Below are positions 8,996-19,434 of a DNA stretch of 64,000 nt, in pieces; within the stretch, counting starts at the first letter, position 1, and each line of letters opens with the position of its first letter. The DNA is from Hydrogenimonas sp. (GTDB taxonomy: Bacteria > Campylobacterota > Campylobacteria > Campylobacterales > Hydrogenimonadaceae). The notes below the pieces were generated by a model. It ran no database searches. It saw only the letters and a list, made by a program, of their open reading frames with translations, and was not told where the DNA came from. The position numbers and the translations under genes are program-made. Location of the stretch: positions 1-64,000 of the forward strand of contig QNYO01000045.1 of NCBI GenBank assembly GCA_003978765.1, written 5' to 3'.

Positions 8996-11811
8996 GACAA
9001 AATCCTTTTAAGCTCTTTTTTCAAAAATTCTCCCGTATAACTTCCCGTTTTCTCTGCTGTTTTAGCAACCTCTTCAGGGCTTCCCACAGCAACAACTCTT
9101 CCCCCTTTGCTACCACCTTCAGGTCCCATATCGATAATATAGTCAGCATTTTTGATCAGATCGAGGTTGTGTTCAATCACCAAAACCGTATTTCCAAGGT
9201 CAGTGAGGTGGTGGAGTACCTTTGTTAAACGATCAACATCGGCAAAGTGGAGCCCTGTTGTTGGTTCATCAAGGATATAGAGGGTATTGCCTGTATCGCG
9301 TCGGCTCAACTCTTTAGCCAACTTAATCCGTTGGGCTTCACCCCCTGAGAGTGTCACAGCATTTTGACCAAGTGTAATGTATCCCAAACCAACATCTTGC
9401 AGTGTCTTAAGCTTTGTAAAGATTTTTGGAATATTCTCAAAGAAGTGGAGTGCTTCATCGACACTCATTGCCAAGACATCGGCAATATTTTTCCCCTTAT
9501 AGGTGATCTCCAAAGTTTGTGGATTGTAGCGTTTGCCTTGGCATGCATCACACTTGACCATAATGTCGGGCAAAAAGTGCATCTCAATCTTAATCTCCCC
9601 TTCACCTTGACACTTTTCGCACCGCCCCCCTTTGACGTTAAAGCTAAAGCGTCCTGGCTTGTATCCACGAATCTGTGCCTCTTTGGTCTTGACAAAAAGT
9701 TGGCGAATCTCATCCATCACACCCGTATAGGTTGCAGGGTTGGAGCGTGGTGTTCGCCCAATAGGACTCTGGTCAAGGTAAATCACCTTATCAAAATGCT
9801 CAAGCCCTACAATCTCGACACCATCAACCTTTTGTACCTTCTTAGCACGATTCAAAATCTCTTTAGCGGTTGGTAAAAGTGTCTGAAGAATCAAAGAGCT
9901 CTTACCACTACCACTCACCCCTGTAATACAGACCAAATTACGCAGAGGGATTTTGGTAGAGAGATTTTGGATATTGTTGATCGTGACATTCTTAATCTCC
10001 AACCACTCCTTCTGCTCCCGACGGTAGAAGTACTCAATCTTTTTGCGCCCCGTCAAATAGTGTGCAGTGAGTGTATCAGCTTTTTTAAGCTCATCTAGTG
10101 TCCCAGCAAAGATCACCTCACCACCAAACTTTCCAGCTCCCGGTCCAATATCGACAATAAAGTCTGCCGCTTCGATTGTCTCTTTGTCATGCTCAACGAC
10201 AATAACACTATTCCCCTTCTTCTGAAGCGACTTTAGGGTACGAATAAGCTTTTGGGTGTCACGTTCATGCAGTCCGATACTCGGCTCATCCAAAACATAC
10301 ATCACTCCTGTCAAGCCACTTCCAATTTGGCTGGCGATACGAATCCGTTGCGCTTCCCCTCCACTGATTGTTCGGGCATCACGCCCCAGTGTCAAATAGC
10401 CCAACCCCACATCATAGAGGAAAAAGAGACGCTCTTGAATCTCTTTTAAAATTGGGGTGGCAATCATCTTTTGCTGATCGGTTAAATCACTAAAGTTCTC
10501 TTCATTGTGGAAAAATTCATAACAGTTTTCAATCGGCATATCGATAATTTCAGCAATGGTCTTACCCCCAACACGAACCGCCAATGATTCAGGTTTGAGG
10601 CGATGCCCGTTACAGCTATCACACACCTTTTCGGTCATATACTCACCAAACTCTTTATCCTCTTTGAGCATATCGTAAGAGATTTTGATAATACCTGGCC
10701 ATACCCGCTCCAAGCGATGACGCTTCCATGTAAAGCTCACCTTATCTGGCGTACCATAAAGGATCTGCTTCTGCTGATGGGGTTCAAGCGCTTCATACGG
10801 CATATTGATATCGATACCAACGGTTTCACAAAAGGCTTTAAGAAAACCGAAGTAGTACCCTTTGTTAAATCCATAAAGTGTTTTGATGGCTCCTTCAGCA
10901 ATGCTTAGGTGAGGGTCGATGACACGACTCAGATCAAGGGTGTAGCGAAGCCCTAACCCATCACAGGTGGGACATGCCCCTTTGGGAGAGTTAAAAGAGA
11001 AACTCAATGGCTCAAGAGGATCGAAGCTCACTTTACAGTGAAAACAGGCCAAATGCTCGCTATAGTGGATAAGGGGTGCTGTATTCATATCTTCATGATT
11101 GAGCACCTCAATCTCCACTTCACCATAACTCTCACTCAACGCCTTCTCAATATCTTGAGCAATCCGCTCTTTTGCCCCCTCTTTGACTGCTACACGGTCA
11201 ATCACTGCTTTGATCGTATGCTTTTTGGTCTTACTTAGCTCTACATCCTCATCCAAGCGTACCATCACACCATCGATATGGGCACGCACATACCCTTTGT
11301 GACGTAGTGATTCGATCAGATCCGCAAAGCTCCCCTTCTTTTCACGCACAAGTGGTGCCATAATGACCAGTTTTGAGCCTTCTGGAAGCTTAAGGACTTG
11401 ATCGATAATATCACTCGCACTCATCTGTGAGATGGGGCGACCACAGAGGTGACAATACTGCTTACCCACCCGTGCATAGAGCAGGCGAAGATAGTCGTAG
11501 ATTTCAGTAATTGTCCCCACCGTTGAACGGGGGTTTTTCGATGTAGTCTTCTGATCGATGGCAATCGCAGGTGTCAACCCCTCAATCTTATCCACATCGG
11601 GTTTACCAACACGATCAAGAAACTGTCTTGCATAAGATGAGAGTGATTCGATATAACGGCGTTGTCCCTCGGCATAGAGGGTATCAAATGCCAATGTACT
11701 CTTTCCGCTACCACTTAAACCTGTAAAAACCACCAACTTATTTTTCGGTATCTCCAAGTTAACAGACTTGAGATTATTCTCTTTGGCACCGAAAATTTTA
11801 ATTGTATCCAA
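8992..11811 (-). CDS. uvrA: Excinuclease ABC subunit A
   Basis: FTGLSGSGKSTLAFDT, two ABC signature regions, zinc-finger cysteines, LSGGEAQRIKLAKEL; overlaps the polA start by 4 nt. Confidence 0.98.
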   Translation of the reverse strand: MDTIKIFGAKENNLKSVNLEIPKNKLVVFTGLSGSGKSTLAFDTLYAEGQRRYIESLSSYARQFLDRVGKPDVDKIEGLTPAIAIDQKTTSKNPRSTVGTITEIYDYLRLLYARVGKQYCHLCGRPISQMSASDIIDQVLKLPEGSKLVIMAPLVREKKGSFADLIESLRHKGYVRAHIDGVMVRLDEDVELSKTKKHTIKAVIDRVAVKEGAKERIAQDIEKALSESYGEVEIEVLNHEDMNTAPLIHYSEHLACFHCKVSFDPLEPLSFSFNSPKGACPTCDGLGLRYTLDLSRVIDPHLSIAEGAIKTLYGFNKGYYFGFLKAFCETVGIDINMPYEALEPHQQKQILYGTPDKVSFTWKRHRLERVWPGIIKISYDMLKEDKEFGEYMTEKVCDSCNGHRLKPESLAVRVGGKTIAEIIDMPIENCYEFFHNEENFSDLTDQQKMIATPILKEIQERLFFLYDVGLGYLTLGRDARTISGGEAQRIRIASQIGSGLTGVMYVLDEPSIGLHERDTQKLIRTLKSLQKKGNSVIVVEHDKETIEAADFIVDIGPGAGKFGGEVIFAGTLDELKKADTLTAHYLTGRKKIEYFYRREQKEWLEIKNVTINNIQNLSTKIPLRNLVCITGVSGSGKSSLILQTLLPTAKEILNRAKKVQKVDGVEIVGLEHFDKVIYLDQSPIGRTPRSNPATYTGVMDEIRQLFVKTKEAQIRGYKPGRFSFNVKGGRCEKCQGEGEIKIEMHFLPDIMVKCDACQGKRYNPQTLEITYKGKNIADVLAMSVDEALHFFENIPKIFTKLKTLQDVGLGYITLGQNAVTLSGGEAQRIKLAKELSRRDTGNTLYILDEPTTGLHFADVDRLTKVLHHLTDLGNTVLVIEHNLDLIKNADYIIDMGPEGGSKGGRVVAVGSPEEVAKTAEKTGSYTGEFLKKELKRILS

Positions 11812-11847
11812 GGGATTCTACTCCTATCACATTTATTTTTAAAAGCA

Positions 11848-12591
11848 TTAAAGACCCAATACCTTCTTAAGCATCAAAACCAAAATGACCACATAGAGTG
11901 CAATCAATGCACGTTTATACTTTTGGTTACCTGTTCGATCGGCCAGCCAGATACCCACTTGTACACCTACTAAGGAGGCGATACCGATTAAAAAGCCGTG
12001 CCAATAGTCGATATGCCCAACCATTGAGAGACTGATAAAGCCAGAGATCGAAGAGAATACCACAAAGAAGAGACCTGCTGAAACCGCCTTTTTGAGTGGA
12101 TAGTGCAATACCCCCACCAAAATAGGTGTCAATAGAATCGATCCACCAATTCCCATTGAAATAGCAAAGAGTCCAATCACAGCCCCTACACTTGCTAAAA
12201 GAAAGGGTGAAAGGGTATGCTCCTCTTCACCTTCTGTTGAAGCTGGCACCTTAAAAAAGCGATAGAGTGCAAAGAGTACAACCCCAACAAACATCGACTC
12301 TAAGACAATTTCGGGAACGGTTTTGACCAACCAACCACTTCCAAGGGCCCCTGCAAAACCACCAAGACCTATCACCAATCCCTCTTGAAAATTGAGGTGT
12401 CCTTTTCGGTGATTGAGCCATGAACCGTAGAGTGAGCTAAAGACCATCTGCATCACAGAGATACCGACGGCTGTCTTGATGTCAAAGCCCAGTAACATCA
12501 GTGTTGGTACAAGCATCGTACCGCCACCGATACCGAAAAACCCCGACATACCACCAATTACAATACCGACAAGAATCAGCAAAATTTCCAT
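11848..12591 (-). CDS. TauE/SafE (TSUP) family permease
   Basis: Multi-TM protein, GIVIGGMSGFFGIGGGTMLVPTLMLLGFD and second-half GIGGSILLTPILV repeats. Start taken at MEILLILVG. Confidence 0.85.
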   Translation of the reverse strand: MEILLILVGIVIGGMSGFFGIGGGTMLVPTLMLLGFDIKTAVGISVMQMVFSSLYGSWLNHRKGHLNFQEGLVIGLGGFAGALGSGWLVKTVPEIVLESMFVGVVLFALYRFFKVPASTEGEEEHTLSPFLLASVGAVIGLFAISMGIGGSILLTPILVGVLHYPLKKAVSAGLFFVVFSSISGFISLSMVGHIDYWHGFLIGIASLVGVQVGIWLADRTGNQKYKRALIALYVVILVLMLKKVLGL

Positions 12592-12869
12592 CTCTATCCT
12601 CAGAAAAAAGTCATCTATTATACTCAAATCGGATTGAATCGGTCGATACCATTAATGCGTAATTTAAATTTTTTATTCTATAATCAAACACCATTTACCT
12701 AAAAAGGGGAAGATTTGATCGATCGATTCTATCATCGTCCTCTAAACCATTTTTACAATACGCCGATTATGGGCACAATCCCTTTCGACAGTCCACTTTT
12801 TAGGTCTTAAAACTTTAGAACGAAAAGATGAAATCATTATGAATTGTTGCAATTGCTAAAAGGGTCTGA

Positions 12870-13184
12870 ATGAATCAAACACATACAATAGAAGAAAAAA
12901 AGAGAGAGTTGCAACTCGACTTTGAAAAGCTTTTAGATATAGAGGTCGAGATTAGTGCCTACCTTGGTGAAACAGAACTATCACTTAACGATATTTTACA
13001 CTTAAATGTCGGTTCTGTCATTGACCTCAAAAAACCTGCTGGTGAGAGTGTCGAAACCTATGTGAATGGGCGTATTATCGGTAAGGGCGAAGTGATGGTC
13101 TATGAACAGAATCTTGCGATTCGAATCAATGAAATTCTTGATGCCGATGCTGTCATCTACTACCTCTCTAAAGAGAAGAAATAG
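12870..13184 (+). CDS. fliN: Flagellar motor switch protein FliN (SpoA domain)
   Basis: LLDIEVEISAYLGETELSLNDILHLNVGSVIDLKKPAGESVETYVNGRIIGKGEVMVYEQNLAIRINEI. Confidence 0.92.
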   Translation: MNQTHTIEEKKRELQLDFEKLLDIEVEISAYLGETELSLNDILHLNVGSVIDLKKPAGESVETYVNGRIIGKGEVMVYEQNLAIRINEILDADAVIYYLSKEKK

Positions 13185-13186
13185 CC

Positions 13187-14065
13187 ATGCGATTCCTTCT
13201 GGTTTTCGCACTCTTTACACATACTCTATTTGCTTCCTTACTCCTTAACCAAAAACTTTCTCAAGATCCAAACCAAATCGATCTTCTCCTCTCTTTTGAT
13301 ACCCCCTTTTCAGGTACCGTCTCCAAACAGATTGAAAAAGATGGAACGATTACAATTCTTTTAAGCAATACTGATCTTCAAAAACCTTTTGAACAGAGTT
13401 TGCAACAAAGCTTCCTTCAATCGATCACCCTCCATACCCAATCCAACCACACAACTGCGATCCAACTCAAGCCGTCACAGAGCCATCATCTATCGGTCAA
13501 AGCGATTAAAACAGCCGATGGCTTTAACCTACGCCTTCGTATCACACCATTAGAGAATCCATCGATACATGAGGGATCGGGGATGATGGCTCTAAAGACT
13601 GTTGTCAATACCCCCAAACCACTTCAAACCCTCGATGATCGAGAGACTCTCCCAGGTTGGCGATACTGGAGTGTTCTTGGAGTCCTCTTTCTTCTTCTTT
13701 TCATCTTATGGCGTATCAAAAAGAGAGGTGTTCCATCCTTTTTACAACATCGCTGGCTCTTTCCTTCAGCCTACTCTACTCAAAAACCTACTCATGAGGC
13801 AACCATTCGCTACCAAAAACCGCTCGATCCAAACAATCGACTCCTCCTTTTAGAGTTTGCTGATAAGCAGTATCTTATGGTTGTTGGTACCACCAACCTA
13901 CTCCTTGATACATTTAACACTCAAAAGCAAGAGCCAAATGAAGATAACCCCAACACTTTTTCTCACCTCCTCAATGCCAGCCAAGAGGAGCTTGAAGCCT
14001 TTTTACAAGAGAACCATTCAGAGGCGTATGAAGCCTTTAAAACTCATGCGAATAGAGAGAAGTAA
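13187..14065 (+). CDS. FliO-like flagellar biosynthesis protein with long N-terminal periplasmic domain (putative)
   Basis: Signal peptide, periplasmic beta-rich N-terminus, single TM (WSVLGVLFLLLFILWRIKKR), C-terminal FliO-like segment NRLLLLEFADKQYLMVVGTTNLLLD; begins 2 nt after fliN. Confidence 0.6.
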   Translation: MRFLLVFALFTHTLFASLLLNQKLSQDPNQIDLLLSFDTPFSGTVSKQIEKDGTITILLSNTDLQKPFEQSLQQSFLQSITLHTQSNHTTAIQLKPSQSHHLSVKAIKTADGFNLRLRITPLENPSIHEGSGMMALKTVVNTPKPLQTLDDRETLPGWRYWSVLGVLFLLLFILWRIKKRGVPSFLQHRWLFPSAYSTQKPTHEATIRYQKPLDPNNRLLLLEFADKQYLMVVGTTNLLLDTFNTQKQEPNEDNPNTFSHLLNASQEELEAFLQENHSEAYEAFKTHANREK

Positions 14066-14085
14066 ACCGTTATAAAAATTCAGAA

Positions 14086-14110
14086 GAAAAAGCCCCGCCA
14101 AAGGCGGAGC
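14086..14110 (-). terminator. Rho-independent terminator for the cytochrome c peroxidase gene
   Basis: Minus strand: GCTCCGCC-TTT-GGCGGGGC-TTTTTC, 8 bp GC-rich stem (one G.T) plus U-tract. Confidence 0.85.
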
Positions 14111-14115
14111 AGAGA

Positions 14116-15147
14116 TTAGTGAAGGTCAGGTTTTGGAGTATCGTTGGTGCTTGCAGGAAGTTCAGGGTAGCGAATCTCTGGTTTTTTACCTGTTAAGGCA
14201 CCAAAGAAGGTTTTAATCTTTTCAGCCTCTTCATCGCTAATCTTCACACCAAGCTGGGTTTCACCCATAATCTTAATCGCCTCTTTAATATCCCAAACTG
14301 CACCATTATGGAAGTATGGACGTGTTTGAAGGATATTGCGTAGTGTTGGGGTTTTTACCAATCCATTCTTATCCCCTTTAAAGTCACCAATGTTGGCATA
14401 CTTATAGGTTCCAACCGCTGGGAATGGTTGCATGCTTCCACCCAATCCAACACCATTGTGACAGCTCACACACCCTTTATCGATAAAGACTTTCAGCCCC
14501 TCTTTCTCCTCTTCAGTGAGAGCCTTATCATTTCCATTCAAGAAGTCATCATAGCGTGATGGTGTGACAAGTGTGCGTTCAAAGACAGCAATCACATCAG
14601 CAACATCTTTAAATGTTGGTTTGAAGTTTGGATCGTTGTAAGCATCTTTAAAGGCTTCAACATAAGCAGGAATAGAGTTAATGACCTTTTCAACATGCTC
14701 TTGCGTTGCTGCCATTTCAGGTGCTGCTTGAATTGGACCTTGTGCCTGGTCTTCAAGATCTGGACTGCGTCCATCCCAGAACTGCTTTTGCATAAAGACG
14801 GCATTATAGACAGTTGGAGAGTTAAGATGGTGTGGATTGGATCGCCACTTATGCCCTGTTGCAACATCGACACCATCAACACCACCGGTTGCAAGGTTAT
14901 GGCAGGAATTACAACTAATCAATCCACTCTTACTCAAACGTGGATCAAAATAGAGCATTTTACCCAATGCAACCTTTTTCTCAGTGATTGGGTTTTTAGG
15001 GTTGTCAATCAATTGATAAAGTTCTGCTTGATTATCTGGAATTGGTTTTAAACCAGCATTTTTTGCTTTTTCAATTAATGTATCTGACGCAATCGAACTA
15101 ATACCAAATAGCGAAAAGATTGTGAGTGTTAGTGCCATCTTTTTCAT
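14116..15147 (-). CDS. Di-heme cytochrome c peroxidase
   Basis: Signal peptide; two CxxCH motifs (CNSCHNLATGG, CVSCHNGVGLGG); FWDGRSPDLEDQAQGPI. Confidence 0.93.
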   Translation of the reverse strand: MKKMALTLTIFSLFGISSIASDTLIEKAKNAGLKPIPDNQAELYQLIDNPKNPITEKKVALGKMLYFDPRLSKSGLISCNSCHNLATGGVDGVDVATGHKWRSNPHHLNSPTVYNAVFMQKQFWDGRSPDLEDQAQGPIQAAPEMAATQEHVEKVINSIPAYVEAFKDAYNDPNFKPTFKDVADVIAVFERTLVTPSRYDDFLNGNDKALTEEEKEGLKVFIDKGCVSCHNGVGLGGSMQPFPAVGTYKYANIGDFKGDKNGLVKTPTLRNILQTRPYFHNGAVWDIKEAIKIMGETQLGVKISDEEAEKIKTFFGALTGKKPEIRYPELPASTNDTPKPDLH

Positions 15148-15217
15148 ATTCCTGCTCCTTTAAAGTTTTTTTAGAATCATATCATCAAAAAATGAATATT
15201 TTCCTAAATAAAATGAT

Positions 15218-16090
15218 TTATTCCCATTGATATAAATTCATTGGTGTATCATCACGATTTGCCCACTCTCGCATCGAAGCATCATAGAGTTTTGCTTTTG
15301 AAAAGCCCAATAGACGGTGCAGAACAAAGTAGTTCATTGAAGTTTCCAAACCACCTGTACAGTAGGTAATCACCTCTTCTTTAGGGTCAAGTTTCATCCC
15401 ATCAATCAACATCTCCCGAAGAAGAGGAGTCGGTTTCATAGTACCATCACCATTGAAACTAAACTTCCAAAAGTAGCTACTTGCACCGCTAATATGACCA
15501 GCACGCTTTAAGACCGGTTGCTTTCTCGCACCAAAGTAAAAAATAGGTGGACGGGCATCGAGCATACGGACTTTTCCGATACGTGCTTTCACACCTTCAA
15601 GATCGATAACCAATTCGGGATGATAAACTGCTCTGAAATCCCCTACTTTGACCACAGATTTTGTCGTAGAAACTTTTTCACCCGCTGATTTCCATGCTTT
15701 TAGTCCACCATCTAATATCGCCGTATTTTTCAATCCGTACAACTCCATTGCCCAAATCACATAGGAGGGTTTGAGCATATCTTTACTATTACTATGGTGT
15801 GAATAGAGCACCACTTTACTATTGTGATTAATCCCTAAAGCACGCATATGTGCTTCAATCTCTTTTAATGAGCGAACCAGTGCAAAGGTACCATGTACCT
15901 TACGCCACTTTCCAATACCGCTATGTACAGCACCTGGGATATGCTCTTTTTTATAAAGTTTACGGGATGAGACATCAACAATCACAAGATCTTTATCGTG
16001 CAGATGCACTTTTAACCAATCAACACTCACCAATGGCTCCATAGCAAAGAGTGAGAGTGTCATCACGACCATCATCCATAACTTTTTCAT
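15218..16090 (-). CDS. Exported tandem-rhodanese thiosulfate sulfurtransferase
   Basis: Signal peptide; two rhodanese domains, active-site loop VITYCTGGLETS in the second. Confidence 0.85.
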   Translation of the reverse strand: MKKLWMMVVMTLSLFAMEPLVSVDWLKVHLHDKDLVIVDVSSRKLYKKEHIPGAVHSGIGKWRKVHGTFALVRSLKEIEAHMRALGINHNSKVVLYSHHSNSKDMLKPSYVIWAMELYGLKNTAILDGGLKAWKSAGEKVSTTKSVVKVGDFRAVYHPELVIDLEGVKARIGKVRMLDARPPIFYFGARKQPVLKRAGHISGASSYFWKFSFNGDGTMKPTPLLREMLIDGMKLDPKEEVITYCTGGLETSMNYFVLHRLLGFSKAKLYDASMREWANRDDTPMNLYQWE

Positions 16091-16116
16091 TCCATTACCC
16101 CCTTTTGATCAAATGG

Positions 16117-16635
16117 CTAAAGATCCATTGTATCCTTAATCTGTTGAATAAATGCCGTAATATCTTCATGAAGTGCTACCAGATCCTCTTCATGCTCCAC
16201 TTCATCAGCCAAAATCTGATTCACCATATCGTAGGTGACAACATCTTTTCCTTGGGTCACTTCAGAGAGTTGACTATAAATCCCAATAGCACACTGTTCG
16301 CCCTTAATGGCATCTTCTAAAATCTTTACAACATCAAAGTTGGTTGGTGCATCATAACCGCAATGGGTCTGTTCAAACCACTCACGTGGATCAAGGAGTG
16401 GCGTACCACCCAACTGTATAATACGGTTTGCAATCAAACCAGCATGACGCAACTCATCCATAGCATGTTGATCTAGCTCCACGACCACAGCATCTTTCAT
16501 AATGCCTTTAATTACTTTACTCTCTGTGTAGTATTGATAGTAAGCCAACCACTCATCGGCATAAGCACGATTGAGTAGTGCAATCACCTCATCAATCTCT
16601 ATCCCTTTAACAATCGAATTTCCACCTCTTGCCAT
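16117..16635 (-). CDS. Ferritin-like/Dps-like protein
   Basis: Four-helix ferritin-like iron ligands: ADEWLAYYQYY, ELDQHAMDELRHAG, GEQCAIGIY, DEVEHEEDL. Confidence 0.85.
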   Translation of the reverse strand: MARGGNSIVKGIEIDEVIALLNRAYADEWLAYYQYYTESKVIKGIMKDAVVVELDQHAMDELRHAGLIANRIIQLGGTPLLDPREWFEQTHCGYDAPTNFDVVKILEDAIKGEQCAIGIYSQLSEVTQGKDVVTYDMVNQILADEVEHEEDLVALHEDITAFIQQIKDTMDL

Positions 16636-16718
16636 CTCTATCTCCTTGTTAGGACAAAATATCCCTTATTCCATTGTTGTACAATTCAACTTAAAAGGAT
16701 GTTAGTTTCTATTTGAGT

Positions 16719-16763
16719 CAATATAAAGCTATACAATATAAAGCTTGTGAATATAAACTGATA
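16719..16763. promoter_or_regulatory. Three 15-bp-phased repeats; candidate operator
   Basis: CAATATAAAGCTATA / CAATATAAAGCTTGT / GAATATAAACTGATA, cores starting at 16720, 16735 and 16750, in the intergenic region between the divergent ferritin-like gene and the Fur-family gene. Confidence 0.6.
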
Positions 16764-16810
16764 AAAATTAATATTTTGATAGAATGGAGGAAATTTATGA
16801 GGGAGCATTT

Positions 16811-17221
16811 ATGAGAGGAACAGCAGAGCTACTAAAGGAGTATCAACTTAAAGTTACACCTCAACGGTTAAAGATCATTACAATCCTTGAAGAGTATGGT
16901 CATCTCAATATTGAAGACCTCTATCACAAAATGCTAAAAGAGTTTCCCAATGTTTCATTAGCCACTATCTACAAAAATATCAATCAAATGGTTGAAAGTG
17001 GTCTCGTACAAGAGGTGAAGCTACCTCGTACCAAATCTGTCTATGAACTAAAGAAAGAGCCTCATCTCCATATGATCTGTAGTCTATGTCAAAAAGTTGA
17101 AGATATTGTTGTCAAGACAGACAAAATGGTTAAAAGTGCTGAAGTGGTAAGTGGTTACCATATCAAAGAGAGTTTTATTACACTCTGTGGTATCTGTCCA
17201 GAGTGCCGAAAATCGGCATAA
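16811..17221 (+). CDS. Fur/PerR-family transcriptional regulator
   Basis: LKVTPQRLKIITILEEYGHLNIEDLYHKM..NVSLATIYKNINQMVESGLVQE, HLHMICSLCQ, LCGICPEC. Confidence 0.92.
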   Translation: MRGTAELLKEYQLKVTPQRLKIITILEEYGHLNIEDLYHKMLKEFPNVSLATIYKNINQMVESGLVQEVKLPRTKSVYELKKEPHLHMICSLCQKVEDIVVKTDKMVKSAEVVSGYHIKESFITLCGICPECRKSA

Positions 17222-17225
17222 AGAA

Positions 17226-17260
17226 TAAAAAAAGGGGTTAGGCACATACGCCCAACCCCT
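17226..17260 (-). terminator. Rho-independent terminator of groESL
   Basis: Minus strand: AGGGGTTgGGC-GTATGT-GCCtAACCCCT-TTTTTTATTC. Confidence 0.85.
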
Positions 17261-17290
17261 AAAAGTGCTCTTACATAGAAGCAAAGCGGC

Positions 17291-18934
<1,644 letters not shown>

Positions 18935-18945
18935 TCACCCTCCTC

Positions 18946-19215
18946 TTATTTCAAAATTCCGAGAATGTCATCACTGTTAAGAATCAGCAACTCTTTTCCG
19001 TCAATGGTGATCTCTGTTCCGCTATATTTACCAAATACAACTTTATCACCTTTTTTGATATGTCCCTCTTCTTCTACTTCGGGTCCAATTTCAAGAACAA
19101 TCGCTTCTTGTGGTTTCTCTTTAGCATTATCAGGAATAATAATACCAGATGCAGTTTTTTGTGGTTCATCAACACGCTCTACCAGAACTCGGTTCGCAAG
19201 TGGTTGGAAACTCAT
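18946..19215 (-). CDS. groES: Co-chaperonin GroES
   Basis: MSFQPLANRVLVERVDEPQKTASGIIIPDNAKEKPQEA; SD GGAG upstream; next to groEL. Confidence 0.98.
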   Translation of the reverse strand: MSFQPLANRVLVERVDEPQKTASGIIIPDNAKEKPQEAIVLEIGPEVEEEGHIKKGDKVVFGKYSGTEITIDGKELLILNSDDILGILK

Positions 19216-19268
19216 TGACGCTCCTTTCAAGGTTGTTATTTTAGCAATTACTTTTTTTAAGTGCCGAA

Positions 19269-19297
19269 ATTTTAACCCAATTTTTTTTATTTGTCAA
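19269..19297 (-). promoter_or_regulatory. Sigma-70-type promoter of groESL
   Basis: Minus strand TTGACA-17 nt-TAAAAT upstream of groES. Confidence 0.7.
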
Positions 19298-19434
19298 GAG
19301 TTTTGTCAACTTATTTAGTTTTTTTGTTACATATTCTTTAGTCTATTGGACTAAATATTTTAGATAGAGTCACCTGCTTTCAATTCACATGATATAATTC
19401 ATGAAGGATTTTATATTATAAAGAAAGGCATGCG

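Noticed and set aside
19216-19434. CIRCE (HrcA) operator upstream of groESL
   Set aside because: Looked for TTAGCACTC-N9-GAGTGCTAA; not present. Only a TTGACA/TAAAAT promoter is evident.
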